Below are positions 1-11,652 of a stretch of 64,000 nt of DNA, piece after piece; within the stretch, counting starts at the first letter, position 1; each line of letters begins with the position of its first letter. The stretch covers positions 806,001-870,000 of the forward strand of contig SAKE01000001.1 in assembly GCA_004017275.1 (NCBI GenBank). Direction: 5' to 3'. A model generated the notes under the pieces. The model had not been told where the DNA came from. It did no database searches and saw only the letters and a list, made by a program, of their open reading frames with translations. Source of the stretch: Mesorhizobium sp. GTDB taxonomy: Bacteria; Pseudomonadota; Alphaproteobacteria; Rhizobiales; Rhizobiaceae. Both the position numbers and the translations under genes were made by a program.

Positions 1-1104
1 ATGAAGGAGACTGTGTTCGCCGACCTGCATAAGCTTTATCCCGATCGCATCAACAACAAGACCAACGGCATCACGCCGCGGCGCTGGCTGATCCAGTGCA
101 ATCCCGGGCTGACATCGCTCGCCCGCGAGGCGATCGGCGACCGTTTTCTCGACGATATCGACGCCATCAAGGGGCTCGATACCTTCGCCGACGATGCCGC
201 CTTTCGTGATAAGTTCGCCGCCGTCAAGCGTGCCAACAAGGCCCGGCTGGCTAACGTCGTCGCCGACCGTCTCGGCATCAAGGTCGATCCCTCGGCGCTG
301 TTCGACATCCAGATCAAGCGCATTCATGAATACAAGCGCCAGCTGCTGAACATCCTTGAGGCGATCGCCCTCTACGACCAGATCCGTTCGCATCCCGAGC
401 GAGACTGGATGCCGCGTGTAAAGTTCTTCGGCGGCAAGGCGGCACCGAGCTACCACAATGCCAAGCTGATCATCAAACTCGCCAACGACGTCGCCAAGGT
501 CATCAACCGCGATCCGGCCGTGCGCGGTTTGCTGAAGGTGGTGTTCCTGCCCAACTACAATGTCAGCCTGGCCGAGATCATGATGCCGGCTGCCGATTTG
601 TCCGAGCAGATCTCGACCGCCGGCATGGAAGCGTCGGGCACCGGCAACATGAAGTTCGCGCTGAACGGCGCGCTGACCATCGGCACGCTCGACGGCGCCA
701 ATGTCGAGATCAAGGAATGCGTCGGCGACGACAACATCTTCATCTTCGGTCTGACCACCGCCGAGGTCGCAGAGCGGCGCAACAATGGCTACAACCCGCG
801 CGCTGTCATCGAAGCATCGCCGGAGCTGGCGCAAGCGGTTGCCGCCGTTTCGTCAGGCGTCTTCTCGCCGGACGATCCGGAGCGTTACCGCGACCTCATC
901 AACGGTCTCTACAACAGCGACTGGTTCATGGTTGCTGCCGATTTCGATGCCTATGCCGCCGCCCAGCGCGGGGTCGATGCGGTTTGGCGCAACAGTCCCG
1001 ACTGGTACGCCAGGGCGATCCGCAACGTTGCGCGTGTCGGCTGGTTCTCCTCCGATCGCACGATCCGCCAATATGCGAAAGAAATCTGGAACGTGCCTGC
1101 CTGA
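1..1104 (+). CDS. glgP: Glycogen phosphorylase, C-terminal part (5' end outside window)
   Basis: Releases glucose-1-phosphate from glycogen by phosphorolysis in the cytoplasm, using pyridoxal phosphate (GT35 family). The frame is open from base 1, so the first ATG is probably internal: 367 residues are present against about 820 for the family. The visible half is the PLP domain, with the family segment SGTGNMKFALNGA carrying the PLP lysine (codon 652-654), GALTIGTLDGANVEI just after it and KRIHEYKRQLLN earlier. It is the first visible gene of a glycogen operon and lies about 107 bases before glgB. Identity is very secure; the true start is not visible. Confidence 0.95.
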   Translation: MKETVFADLHKLYPDRINNKTNGITPRRWLIQCNPGLTSLAREAIGDRFLDDIDAIKGLDTFADDAAFRDKFAAVKRANKARLANVVADRLGIKVDPSALFDIQIKRIHEYKRQLLNILEAIALYDQIRSHPERDWMPRVKFFGGKAAPSYHNAKLIIKLANDVAKVINRDPAVRGLLKVVFLPNYNVSLAEIMMPAADLSEQISTAGMEASGTGNMKFALNGALTIGTLDGANVEIKECVGDDNIFIFGLTTAEVAERRNNGYNPRAVIEASPELAQAVAAVSSGVFSPDDPERYRDLINGLYNSDWFMVAADFDAYAAAQRGVDAVWRNSPDWYARAIRNVARVGWFSSDRTIRQYAKEIWNVPA

Positions 1105-1140
1105 TGTGATTGCATGAGGCCGCGAACAATGTGGTCCCTG

Positions 1141-1170
1141 TGGTGTGAATTTGAAAGTCGGATCACACCA
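1141..1170. promoter_or_regulatory. Perfect 8-bp inverted repeat between glgP and glgB
   Basis: TGGTGTGA and TCACACCA are exact reverse complements separated by 14 bases, in the 107-base glgP-glgB gap. It could be a protein-binding site or an mRNA stem-loop that sets relative glgP/glgB expression. There is no T-tract, so it is not a standard terminator. Function is inference. Confidence 0.35.
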
Positions 1171-1211
1171 CTAGAAACAAACACTCGGTGCCTGGGGAGG
1201 GACACTGCCTG

Positions 1212-3425
1212 ATGAAGAAGCCGAGCGCGACCGCTGCGACAAGCGGGCCGGACGGACTGGCGCCAGCCAGCGATGTTGCGGCGATTGTCGCCGGCACGCA
1301 TGGCGATCCGTTCGCGGTCCTCGGCGTCCATGAGGTCGGCAAAAGCCTGTTTGCCCGTTGCTTCGTTCCGCATGCGGAGTTCGTCACCGCCTACACGCTG
1401 ACTGGCATCGTCGCCGGTGAACTGTCGAGGCGCGACGACGGTGGTTTCTTCGAAGGCAAGCTGTCGATCCGCAAGCGTCAGCCGCTGCGTTATCACGCCA
1501 GGAACGCCGGCGGCGACTGGTGGCTGACCGATCCCTATTCGTTCGGTCCGGTGCTCGGCCCGATGGACGACTACTACATTGCCGAAGGATCGCATCTCAG
1601 GCTGTTCGACAAGCTCGGCGCCCATGTCATCGAGCACGAGGGCGCCACGGGCGTGCATTTCGCCGTCTGGGCTCCCAATGCGCGGCGCGTCTCCGTGGTT
1701 GGCGATTTCAACGAATGGGACGGCCGCCGGCACTCGATGCGCGACCGTCGCGACACCGGCATCTGGGAGGTGTTCATTCCCGATATCGGCGCCGGCCGGC
1801 CTTACAAATACGAGATCATCGGCCCCGACGGCGTCAGGCTGCCTCTTAAAGCCGATCCGTTCGCCTTCAAGTCCGAACTGCGTCCGGCGACCGCCTCGGT
1901 AACCGCTGTGCCGCCGGCGCATCCATGGGGGGACGAGGCGCATCGCAGTTTCTGGCGCAATGCCGATCCCCGGCGCGAGGCCATCTCGATCTACGAGGTT
2001 CATGCCGGCTCCTGGCAGCTTCGCGACGACGGCACCTTCCTGTCGTGGGATGAACTGGCCGACCGGCTCATCCCCTATGCCGTCGAGACTGGTTTCACCC
2101 ATATCGAGTTCATGCCGATCTCCGAACATCCCTATGACCCGTCCTGGGGCTATCAGACGACCGGCCTCTACGCGCCATCGGCCCGCTTCGGCGATCCGGA
2201 CGGCTTTGCCCGCTTCGTCGATGGCGCCCACCGTGCCGGCATCGGTGTTATCCTCGACTGGGTGCCGGCGCATTTTCCCGTTGATGAGCACGGCCTTGTC
2301 CATTTCGACGGCACCGCACTCTATGAGCATGCCGATCCGCGGAAGGGTTTTCATCCCGACTGGAACACCGCGATCTATAATTTCGGCCGCCGCGAGGTGG
2401 TGTCGTTCCTCGTCAACAATGCGCTGTTCTGGGCCGAGAAATATCATGTCGATGGTTTGCGCGTCGATGCGGTCGCCTCGATGCTCTACCTCGATTATTC
2501 GCGCAAGGCCGGCGAATGGATCCCCAACGAGAAGGGCGGCCGCGAGAACCTCGAGGCTGTCAGCTTCCTGCAGAAGATGAACAAGGAGGTCTACGGCCAC
2601 CATCCGGGCGTCATGACCATCGCCGAGGAATCGACCTCATGGCCGAAGGTCTCGGCACCGGCGCATGAAGGCGGCCTCGGCTTCGGCTTCAAGTGGAACA
2701 TGGGCTTCATGCACGACACGCTGGAATATTTCTCCAAGGAGCCGATCTTTCGCAAGCACCACCACAACGACCTCACTTTCGGCCTGACCTACGCCTTTTC
2801 GGAGAATTTCGTGCTGCCGCTTTCACACGACGAGGTCGTGCACGGCAAAGGCACGCTGCTTGGCAAAATGGCCGGCGACGACTGGCAGAAATTCGCGACG
2901 CTGCGTGCTTACTACGCCTTCATGTGGGGCTATCCCGGCAAGAAGCTGCTGTTCATGGGGCAGGAGTTCGCGCAGCGCCGCGAATGGAGCGAGGCGCGCG
3001 CGCTCGACTGGAACTTGCTTGAGTTCCGCCCGCATCGCGGCGTCTGGCAAACGGTGCGCGACCTCAACTATCTCTACCGTTCGCGCCCGGCGCTGCATGG
3101 CCGCGACTGCGAACCGGAAGGGTTCTCCTGGCTGATCGTCGACGATAGCCAAAATTCGGTTTTTGCCTGGCTGCGCAGCGCACCGGGCGGCAGCCCGGTA
3201 GCTGTGATTTCCAACTTCACGCCGGTGCCGCGCGACAATTATCGCGTGCCGTTGCCGACGGCCGGCAAATGGCGCGAGATCATCAACACCGACGCTTCGG
3301 AATATGGCGGTTCCGGCAAGGGCAATGGCGGCATGGTCGAGGCGCGGGCGGAAGGCGGAAGCATCTCTGCGACGATGCTTTTGCCGCCGCTGTCGACGAT
3401 CATGCTTGAACTCGTTGCGGACTGA
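1212..3425 (+). CDS. glgB: 1,4-alpha-glucan branching enzyme
   Basis: Cuts alpha-1,4 chains and re-attaches them through alpha-1,6 bonds to branch glycogen (GH13 with CBM48). Start chosen at ATG 1212 because GGGGAGGG at 1194-1201 lies about 10 bases before it; a GTG at 1188 would place that site inside the gene. The 737-residue protein has the family length. An N-terminal beta-sandwich region holds [11 protein letters not shown]. The catalytic barrel shows the nucleophile Asp in [11 protein letters not shown] (about residue 419), the acid/base Glu in IAEESTSWP (about 472) and the third Asp in [10 protein letters not shown] (about 540). The stop region is duplicated just downstream (separate entry). 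Confidence 0.97.
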   Translation: MKKPSATAATSGPDGLAPASDVAAIVAGTHGDPFAVLGVHEVGKSLFARCFVPHAEFVTAYTLTGIVAGELSRRDDGGFFEGKLSIRKRQPLRYHARNAGGDWWLTDPYSFGPVLGPMDDYYIAEGSHLRLFDKLGAHVIEHEGATGVHFAVWAPNARRVSVVGDFNEWDGRRHSMRDRRDTGIWEVFIPDIGAGRPYKYEIIGPDGVRLPLKADPFAFKSELRPATASVTAVPPAHPWGDEAHRSFWRNADPRREAISIYEVHAGSWQLRDDGTFLSWDELADRLIPYAVETGFTHIEFMPISEHPYDPSWGYQTTGLYAPSARFGDPDGFARFVDGAHRAGIGVILDWVPAHFPVDEHGLVHFDGTALYEHADPRKGFHPDWNTAIYNFGRREVVSFLVNNALFWAEKYHVDGLRVDAVASMLYLDYSRKAGEWIPNEKGGRENLEAVSFLQKMNKEVYGHHPGVMTIAEESTSWPKVSAPAHEGGLGFGFKWNMGFMHDTLEYFSKEPIFRKHHHNDLTFGLTYAFSENFVLPLSHDEVVHGKGTLLGKMAGDDWQKFATLRAYYAFMWGYPGKKLLFMGQEFAQRREWSEARALDWNLLEFRPHRGVWQTVRDLNYLYRSRPALHGRDCEPEGFSWLIVDDSQNSVFAWLRSAPGGSPVAVISNFTPVPRDNYRVPLPTAGKWREIINTDASEYGGSGKGNGGMVEARAEGGSISATMLLPPLSTIMLELVAD

Positions 3426-3450
3426 GTCCGTCAACTCGTCGCGGACTGAG
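3411..3450 (+). repeat. 16-base direct repeat across the glgB stop codon
   Basis: The copy at 3411-3426 (CTCGTTGCGGACTGAG, including the glgB stop) recurs at 3435-3450 with one mismatch and a 24-base period. It duplicates the last glgB codons and stop into the 51-base gap before glgC. It looks like a slipped-strand duplication; no function is evident. Confidence 0.6.
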
Positions 3451-3476
3451 AGACTGAGTAACTTGGGAGGGTAGAA

Positions 3477-4742
3477 ATGGCAGACTTGAAACGGACCCAG
3501 CCGCTGGCGCGCGATGCCATGGCCTATGTATTGGCAGGCGGCCGTGGCAGCCGCCTCAAGGAACTGACCGACCGGCGCGCCAAGCCGGCCGTCTATTTCG
3601 GCGGCAAGACTCGGATCATCGATTTCGCGCTCTCCAATGCGCTGAATTCCGGCATTCGCCGTCTTGGCGTCGCCACCCAGTACAAGGCGCATTCGCTGAT
3701 CCGCCATCTGCAGCGCGGTTGGAACTTCCTGCGCCCCGAGCGAAACGAGAGTTTCGACATCTTGCCGGCCAGCCAGCGCGTCTCGGAGACGCAATGGTAC
3801 GAGGGCACGGCCGACGCCGTCTATCAGAACATCGACATCATCGAGGCCTACGGTCCCGAATACATGGTCATCCTGGCCGGCGACCACATCTACAAGATGG
3901 ACTATGAGATGATGCTTCGCCAGCACGTCGACGCCAATGCCGACGTCACCGTCGGTTGCCTCGAAGTGCCCCGCATGGAAGCCACCGGCTTCGGTGTCAT
4001 GCATGTCGATGGTAAGGACAACATCATTGCCTTCGTCGAAAAGCCCGCCGATCCGCCCGGCATTCCCGACAGGCCGGAGTTCGCTCTGGCCTCGATGGGC
4101 ATTTACGTCTTCAAGACCAAGTTTCTGATGGAACAGTTGCGCCGCGATGCTGCCGAGCCGGGCTCGAGCCGCGACTTCGGCAAGGACATCATCCCCTATA
4201 TCGTGCAGCACGGTAAGGCGATCGCGCACCGCTTCGCCAAGTCCTGTGTCCGCTCGACCGCGGAGAACGAAGCCTACTGGCGCGATGTCGGAACGGTCGA
4301 CGCCTATTGGGAAGCCAATATCGACCTGACCGATGTCACGCCGGAACTCGACCTCTATGACCGCGACTGGCCGATCTGGACCTATGCCGAATTGAAGCCG
4401 CCGGCAAAGTTCGTGCATGACGAGGATGGCCGCCGCGGTTCGGCCGTGTCCTCGCTCGTCTCGGGCGACTGCATCGTCTCGGGGGCTTCGCTGAAAAGAA
4501 GCCTGGTCTTCACCGGCGCGCGCATCAACTCCTATTCGACGCTGGAAGAAGTCGTCATGTTGCCCGACGTTCATGTCGGCCGGAACGCAAAGTTGAAGCG
4601 CGTGGTCATTGACCATGGTGTTAGGATACCGGAAGGGCTGGTGGTCGGCGAAGATCCCGTTCTCGACGCCAAGCGTTTCCGCGTTTCCGAAAAAGGCATT
4701 TGCCTGGTCACACAGGACATGATCGACAAGTTAGGGCTCTAA
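3477..4742 (+). CDS. glgC: Glucose-1-phosphate adenylyltransferase (ADP-glucose pyrophosphorylase)
   Basis: Makes ADP-glucose from ATP and glucose-1-phosphate, the committed and normally allosterically controlled step of bacterial glycogen synthesis. The 421-residue protein has the nucleotidyltransferase signature [20 protein letters not shown] near residues 19-38, then [23 protein letters not shown] and FVEKPADPP, followed by a C-terminal left-handed beta-helix type region ([20 protein letters not shown]). GGGAGGG lies just upstream of ATG 3477. It stops three bases before glgA, so the two are probably translationally coupled. Confidence 0.97.
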   Translation: MADLKRTQPLARDAMAYVLAGGRGSRLKELTDRRAKPAVYFGGKTRIIDFALSNALNSGIRRLGVATQYKAHSLIRHLQRGWNFLRPERNESFDILPASQRVSETQWYEGTADAVYQNIDIIEAYGPEYMVILAGDHIYKMDYEMMLRQHVDANADVTVGCLEVPRMEATGFGVMHVDGKDNIIAFVEKPADPPGIPDRPEFALASMGIYVFKTKFLMEQLRRDAAEPGSSRDFGKDIIPYIVQHGKAIAHRFAKSCVRSTAENEAYWRDVGTVDAYWEANIDLTDVTPELDLYDRDWPIWTYAELKPPAKFVHDEDGRRGSAVSSLVSGDCIVSGASLKRSLVFTGARINSYSTLEEVVMLPDVHVGRNAKLKRVVIDHGVRIPEGLVVGEDPVLDAKRFRVSEKGICLVTQDMIDKLGL

Positions 4743-4745
4743 GGC

Positions 4746-6191
4746 ATGCAGGTTCTGTCGGTCACGCCCGAGATTTTCCCGCTGATCAAGACCGGTGGGC
4801 TTGCCGACGTGACTGGCGCGCTGCCCATTGCATTGGCGGCCAAGGGCGTGACCATGCGCACGCTCATTCCCGGGTTTCCGACTGTCATGGCCGCCTTCAA
4901 GAAAAGGAAGGCGGTTCTGCAATATCCCTTGCTGCAGGGCGGCAAGGCCTCCGTCCACTCCGTCCAGCTCGCCGGGCTCGAACTGTTAGTGCTCGACGCG
5001 CCGCATCTGTTCGACCGTCCCGGCGGTCCCTATGGCAATGCGACCGGCGTCGATTGGCCCGACAATTGGCGGCGCTTCGCGGCGTTGAGCCAGGTCGGCG
5101 GCGACATTGCCGGCGGCGCCATCTCGGGTTACCAGCCCGACATCGTCCACGCCCATGACTGGCAGTCGGCGATGACGCTGGCCTATATGCGCTACGGCAA
5201 GGCGGTCGGCGTCCCCTCGATGATGACCGTCCACAACCTCGCCTTCCAAGGCCAGTTCGGCGCCGGCATCTTCGGCGAGCTTGGCTTGCCGGCGGCGGCG
5301 ATGGCGCTCGACGGCGTTGAATATTATGGCGGTGTCGGCTTCCTGAAAGCCGGCCTGCAGGCCGCCTGGGCGATCACCACAGTCAGCCCGACCTATGCGC
5401 AGGAGATCCGCTCTGCGGAATTCGGCATGGGTCTCGACGGCCTCATCAACATGCGCTCCAGCGATCTCTATGGCATCGTCAACGGCATCGACACCGGCAT
5501 CTGGGATCCGGAAACCGACAAGCATCTGGTGTCCACCTACACGGCCAGCACGCTGAAGGCACGCGCCCCCAACAGGATTGCCGTTGAAGACCGTTTCAGC
5601 CTTGAGCGCGACGACAGCCCGATCGTCTGCGTCGTCAGCCGCCTGACCTGGCAAAAGGGCATGGACATCCTGGCGACAGCGGTCGACGGCATCGTTGCCA
5701 CCGGCGCGCGGCTGGCCATCCTCGGCTCGGGCGATGCCGGCCTTGAGGGCGCGTTGCTTGCCGCCGCTGCCCGGCATCGCGGCCGCATCGGTGTCGTCGT
5801 CGGCTACGACGAGGGGCTGTCGCACATCATGCAAGGCGGCTGCGACGCCATTGTCATTCCCTCGCGCTTTGAACCGTGCGGGCTGACGCAGCTTTACGGC
5901 CTGCGCTACGGCTGCGTGCCGGTGGTTGCTCGCACCGGCGGCCTGGCCGATACGGTCATCGACGCCAATGAGGCCGCCGTTTCGGCCGGCGTCGCCACCG
6001 GCTTCCAGTTCGCGCCCAACAATGGCGGTGCCTTGCTGCACGCCATCCGCCGCCTCGTCGACGCCCATGCCAGTCCGGCGGTCTGGGAATCGCTGCAGCG
6101 CCAGGGCATGAAGGCCGATGTGTCGTGGGACAAGAGCGCGGAAAAATATGTCGAACTCTATCGCTCGTTGCTTTCGAAAAGGGTTGCCTGA
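4746..6191 (+). CDS. glgA: Glycogen synthase (ADP-glucose type)
   Basis: Transfers glucose from ADP-glucose to the non-reducing end of glycogen (GT5, GT-B fold). The 481-residue length is normal. The ADP-glucose binding motif KTGGL is at residues 15-19 ([13 protein letters not shown]), and the C-terminal half has [11 protein letters not shown] and the conserved [16 protein letters not shown] with the catalytic Glu region. The start follows the glgC stop by three bases and the pgm start follows its stop by three bases, giving a tightly packed operon. Confidence 0.97.
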   Translation: MQVLSVTPEIFPLIKTGGLADVTGALPIALAAKGVTMRTLIPGFPTVMAAFKKRKAVLQYPLLQGGKASVHSVQLAGLELLVLDAPHLFDRPGGPYGNATGVDWPDNWRRFAALSQVGGDIAGGAISGYQPDIVHAHDWQSAMTLAYMRYGKAVGVPSMMTVHNLAFQGQFGAGIFGELGLPAAAMALDGVEYYGGVGFLKAGLQAAWAITTVSPTYAQEIRSAEFGMGLDGLINMRSSDLYGIVNGIDTGIWDPETDKHLVSTYTASTLKARAPNRIAVEDRFSLERDDSPIVCVVSRLTWQKGMDILATAVDGIVATGARLAILGSGDAGLEGALLAAAARHRGRIGVVVGYDEGLSHIMQGGCDAIVIPSRFEPCGLTQLYGLRYGCVPVVARTGGLADTVIDANEAAVSAGVATGFQFAPNNGGALLHAIRRLVDAHASPAVWESLQRQGMKADVSWDKSAEKYVELYRSLLSKRVA

Positions 6192-7823
<1,632 letters not shown>

Positions 7824-7844
7824 GAGTGGCGGTGCCCGCTTTCT

Positions 7845-8020
7845 CTTCTCTCCTTGTGGGGTTCGAAGGACGGAGCGAGACCCCTGGCTCGCCCCAGGGC
7901 GGTGGATCGGCGCGCAGCGCCGAGACGGTTGAGGGGTGCGCGAAGGATCGCCGTCGGCGCCAAGCTGGAGCACCCCTCATCCGTCACCTTCGGCGACACC
8001 TTCTCCCACAAGGGGAGAAG
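7845..8020. repeat. Long intergenic palindromic repeat upstream of glgX
   Basis: Fills most of the 208-base pgm-glgX gap. The outer arms CTTCTCTCCTTGTGGG (7845-7860) and CCCACAAGGGGAGAAG (8005-8020) are inverted with one mismatch. Inside them GGTTGAGGGGTGC (7928-7940) faces GCACCCCTCATCC (7970-7982). The transcript could fold into a long imperfect hairpin. This resembles the dispersed non-coding palindromes of rhizobial genomes (from memory, not searched). Its right edge lies against the purine-rich ribosome-binding site of glgX. Confidence 0.7.
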
Positions 8021-8031
8021 GGGGAGCCCGC

Positions 8032-10029
8032 ATGACGTCACTCGGCCCCACCGTCACCCGCGAAGGCATCCGCTTTGCCTGCTGGTCGCAGGCTGCCCAT
8101 CGGCTCTGGGTCTCGATCTTCGATGGGCACGGCAAGCGGGAAATCGAACGGCTCGAACTGCAGCCGGAAGGCGAGGGCGTCCATGCGCTGTTCGTTGCGG
8201 GCCTTGGCCAGGGCACCCGCTACGGTTTCCGCGCCGATGGCGAGTACGCGCCGGAGCGCGGGCTGTGGTTCGACCCCGCCAAGCTCTTGACCGATCCTTA
8301 CGCCGTCGAGATCGACAGGCCCTACGCCTATGACTGGCGGCTGGCGCAGCGCCGGGGCGAGGGGGCCGACACCGCGCCGCTGATGCCGAAGGCGATTGCC
8401 GCTGCCTTGCCGAAGTCCGTGCAGGCTGCGCCGCCGCTGTTCCAGCCCGGCGGCCTGATCTACGAAATTCCGGTGCGCGCCTTTACCATGCTGCATCCCA
8501 ACGTTCCCGAAAAATTGCGCGGAACGGTCGCCGCGCTTGCTCATCCGGCGGTTGTCGAGCACCTGAAAAAACTTGGCGTCGGCGCGGTCGAGTTGATGCC
8601 GGTGACCGCGTCGATCGACGAGCGGCATCTGCCGCCGCTCGGGCTGCGCAACGCCTGGGGCTACAATCCTGTCACCTTCATGGCGCTCGATCCGCGCCTG
8701 GCGCCGGGCGGCATCATGGAACTGCGAAACACGGTCGCCGTGCTGCGCCAGGCCGGGATTGGCGTCATCCTCGACCTTGTCTTCAACCACACCGGCGAGA
8801 GCGACAGGCTTGGCCCGACGCTGTCGCTGCGCGGCCTCGACAGCCAGGCCTATTACCGGCACAGGCCTGACGGCGGGCTGGCCAACGACACCGGCACCGG
8901 CAACACGGTCGCTTGCGACCATCCTGTCGTTCAGGAAATGGTCCTCGACACGCTTCGCCATTTTGTCCGGTATGCCGGCGTCGATGGCTTCCGCTTCGAC
9001 CTGGCGCCCATTTTGGGGAGGGTCGGGGGCACTTTCGATGCACAGGCGCCGCTGCTGAGAGCAATGCGCGAGGACGCGCAGCTGGCCGATCGCGTGTTGA
9101 TAGCAGAACCCTGGGACATCGGTGCGGAGGGCTATCAGCTCGGCAATTTCCCGCCGCCCTTTTTCGAATGGAACGACAAGTACCGCGACGATGTCAGGCG
9201 CTTCTGGCGCGGTGACGCCTGCATGGTCGGCGCCCTGGCGACCCGGCTCGCCGGCTCGTCCGATGTGTTTGCCGCGAACGGGCAAGCCGCCAGCCGCACG
9301 GTCAATTTCATCGCCGCTCATGACGGCATGACGCTCGCCGACATTGTGCGCTATGAGCGCAAGCACAACGAGGCCAATGGTGAACAGAACCGAGACGGCC
9401 ACGATGAAAACCTGTCCTGGAACAACGGCGTGGAAGGTGATGCGGACGACCCGGCCGTGACCGTGGCGCGCCTGAACGACCAACGCGCGCTGCTCGCCAC
9501 GCTGTTTGCCTCGCGCGGCACCATCATGGTGACTGCAGGCGACGAATTCGGCCGCAGCCAGCGGGGCAACAACAACGCCTACGCTCAGGATAACGAGATC
9601 ACCTGGCTCGATTGGGCCGGCCGCGACGAGGCGCTGGAGCGCTATACGGCGCTGCTCGCGGCGTTGCGTAGCGCGCTGCCCGCACTCTCCGACACACGCT
9701 TCCTCACCGGCCGGCCGCCGGTAGGTTCGGAGATACCGGACGTCGCATGGCTGACCGAGACAGGCGCACCGCTCGACGCGCAGAGCTGGCAGGATCCGCA
9801 GCGGCACCGCCTTGTCATGATCCTGGGTGGCGCCGGCCGCCTTGCCGTCATCATCAACGGCGATCGCCGGGCCTGCATGGTCACGTTGCCCGAGCGCGAA
9901 GGATTTTTCTGGGCGCCAGCCCTGGAGACAAGCGATGCAGTGGACATCTCGCGCCCGGTATCGGGGCGGACGGTGATCTTCATGATCGAACGAGCGCAGG
10001 CCGGTGCAAGGGGGAAGCGCAATGGGTGA
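8032..10029 (+). CDS. glgX: Glycogen debranching enzyme GlgX (isoamylase type)
   Basis: Hydrolyses alpha-1,6 branches left after phosphorolysis (GH13, isoamylase/GlgX subfamily). An open frame extends upstream to 7936, but ATG 8032 is preferred: GGGGAG ends five bases before it and the upstream codons lie in the palindromic repeat. The 665 residues include an N-terminal CBM48-like region and the GH13 motifs DLVFNHTGE, the nucleophile DGFRFDLAP, the acid/base segment VLIAEPWDIG and NFIAAHDGMTL. Its TGA overlaps the next ATG by eight bases (ATGGGTGA), indicating translational coupling. Confidence 0.95.
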   Translation: MTSLGPTVTREGIRFACWSQAAHRLWVSIFDGHGKREIERLELQPEGEGVHALFVAGLGQGTRYGFRADGEYAPERGLWFDPAKLLTDPYAVEIDRPYAYDWRLAQRRGEGADTAPLMPKAIAAALPKSVQAAPPLFQPGGLIYEIPVRAFTMLHPNVPEKLRGTVAALAHPAVVEHLKKLGVGAVELMPVTASIDERHLPPLGLRNAWGYNPVTFMALDPRLAPGGIMELRNTVAVLRQAGIGVILDLVFNHTGESDRLGPTLSLRGLDSQAYYRHRPDGGLANDTGTGNTVACDHPVVQEMVLDTLRHFVRYAGVDGFRFDLAPILGRVGGTFDAQAPLLRAMREDAQLADRVLIAEPWDIGAEGYQLGNFPPPFFEWNDKYRDDVRRFWRGDACMVGALATRLAGSSDVFAANGQAASRTVNFIAAHDGMTLADIVRYERKHNEANGEQNRDGHDENLSWNNGVEGDADDPAVTVARLNDQRALLATLFASRGTIMVTAGDEFGRSQRGNNNAYAQDNEITWLDWAGRDEALERYTALLAALRSALPALSDTRFLTGRPPVGSEIPDVAWLTETGAPLDAQSWQDPQRHRLVMILGGAGRLAVIINGDRRACMVTLPEREGFFWAPALETSDAVDISRPVSGRTVIFMIERAQAGARGKRNG

Positions 10030-11638
10030 CAAGGCCGGATGGTGGCGCGGCTGCGTCATCTACCAGATCTATCCGCGCTCCTTCCAGGATACGACCGGCG
10101 ACGGCAGCGGCGATCTCGCCGGCATTACGTCGAGGCTCGCTCATGTCGCTTCGCTTGGTGTCGACGCAATCTGGCTGTCGCCTTTCTTCAAGTCTCCGAT
10201 GGCCGATATGGGCTATGACGTATCGGACTACTGCGATGTCGATGCGATGTTCGGCACGCTTGAGGATTTCGATGCGCTGGTCGTGGAGGCGCATCGCCTC
10301 GATCTGAAGATCATCATCGACCAGGTGCTGTCGCATTCATCCGACAGGCACGACTGGTTCGTCGAAAGCCGCGCCAGCCGCGACAACCCCAAGTCCGACT
10401 GGTATGTCTGGGCCGATACGAAGCCTGATGGCGGCGCGCCCAACAACTGGCTCTCCGTCTTCGGTGGCCCGGCCTGGGAATGGGATTCGACCCGCCGGCA
10501 ATATTACATGCACAATTTCCTCGCATCGCAGCCCGACCTGAATTTCCATAACCCGGAGGTTCAGGACGCGCTTCTGGAAACGGTGCGCTTCTGGCTGGAG
10601 CGCGGCGTCGACGGTTTTCGGCTCGATACGGTCAACTACTATGTCCACGACCGCTGGCTGCGCAGCAATCCGCCCCTGGCGTCGAGCGTCGCCGGCACCA
10701 ACAGCGAGACCAACACCTACCTTTACCAGGAGCATCTGTTCGATAAGACGCAGCCCGAAAACCTGGCGTTCCTCCGCCGCTTCAGGGCGCTGCTCGATGA
10801 GTATGAGGACCGTGCCGCCGTCGGCGAAATCGGCGATGAAGGTCGCTCGCTGCAGACGCTCGCCGCTTACACCTCTGGCGGCGATAAGCTTCATATGTCC
10901 TATACCTTCGATCTGCTTGGCCCACAGTTCTCGGCAGCGCATGTGCGTGGCTGCGTCGAAGCCTTCGAGGCAACCGTTTCCGATGGCTGGGTCTGCTGGG
11001 CGTTTTCCAACCATGACGTGGTGCGCCATGTCAGCCGCTGGACAAGGCCGGGCAGCGATCCCGATGCGGCGGCCAAATTCTCGATCATGCTGCTGTCCTG
11101 CCTGCGCGGGTCGATCTGCCTCTATGAGGGCGAGGAACTCGGCCTGGAGGAGGCGGAGCTCGCCTATGAGGATCTGCGTGACCCCGTCGGCATCCGCTTC
11201 TGGCCGGGCGTCAAGGGCAGGGACGGGTGTCGCACGCCGATGGTCTGGGAGGCCGACGCCGACAATGCGGGCTTCTCGATGGCCAAGCCGTGGCTGCCCG
11301 TGCCGGCCAGCCATCGTGCCCGCGCGGTCGACGTCCAGAATGCCGATGCCGCATCGGTACTCGCATCCTATCGGGCTGCGCTGGCGTTGCGCAGGAAGCA
11401 TGAGGCGCTGGTGTCGGGCTCGATCCGCTTTCTTGACGCTGAGGGTGACCTGCTCGCATTCGCCCGCGAAGACGGCGGCGAGAGACTGCTGTGTGTCTTC
11501 AATTTCGCCGGGGAGCCAGGGGCCTGGCCGTTGCCGCCTGATATTGGAGCAATCGCAAAGCTTGACGGCGATGCGGTGGTCATCGAGGCCGAACTTTCGT
11601 TGCCCGCGCTCGGATACTTCCTTGGTCGCCTCGATTGA
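10022..11638 (+). CDS. GH13 alpha-glucosidase / oligo-1,6-glucosidase-like enzyme
   Basis: A cytoplasmic GH13 hydrolase acting on small alpha-glucosides or on maltodextrins released from glycogen. The 538-residue protein opens with the oligo-glucosidase signature WWRGCVIYQIYPRSFQDTTG. It carries the nucleophile in GVDGFRLDTVNYY, the acid/base Glu in AAVGEIGDE and the third Asp in WAFSNHDVVRH. GGGGGAAG precedes ATG 10022, which overlaps the glgX stop. No signal peptide is seen. The exact substrate (alpha-glucosidase, trehalose-6-P hydrolase or isomaltase) cannot be read from sequence. Its place at the end of the glg operon argues for a role in maltodextrin breakdown. Confidence 0.85.
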   Translation: MGDKAGWWRGCVIYQIYPRSFQDTTGDGSGDLAGITSRLAHVASLGVDAIWLSPFFKSPMADMGYDVSDYCDVDAMFGTLEDFDALVVEAHRLDLKIIIDQVLSHSSDRHDWFVESRASRDNPKSDWYVWADTKPDGGAPNNWLSVFGGPAWEWDSTRRQYYMHNFLASQPDLNFHNPEVQDALLETVRFWLERGVDGFRLDTVNYYVHDRWLRSNPPLASSVAGTNSETNTYLYQEHLFDKTQPENLAFLRRFRALLDEYEDRAAVGEIGDEGRSLQTLAAYTSGGDKLHMSYTFDLLGPQFSAAHVRGCVEAFEATVSDGWVCWAFSNHDVVRHVSRWTRPGSDPDAAAKFSIMLLSCLRGSICLYEGEELGLEEAELAYEDLRDPVGIRFWPGVKGRDGCRTPMVWEADADNAGFSMAKPWLPVPASHRARAVDVQNADAASVLASYRAALALRRKHEALVSGSIRFLDAEGDLLAFAREDGGERLLCVFNFAGEPGAWPLPPDIGAIAKLDGDAVVIEAELSLPALGYFLGRLD

Positions 11639-11652
11639 TGGCTCAACCGTCT

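Noticed and set aside
951..2603. Long minus-strand open frame (550 codons) antisense to glgB
   Set aside because: It lies opposite a gene with all GH13 catalytic motifs, has no recognisable domain, and is of the kind expected opposite high-GC coding sequence.
2823..4616. Long minus-strand open frame (597 codons) across glgB/glgC
   Set aside because: Spans two real plus-strand genes and their gap, with no ribosome site or family similarity.
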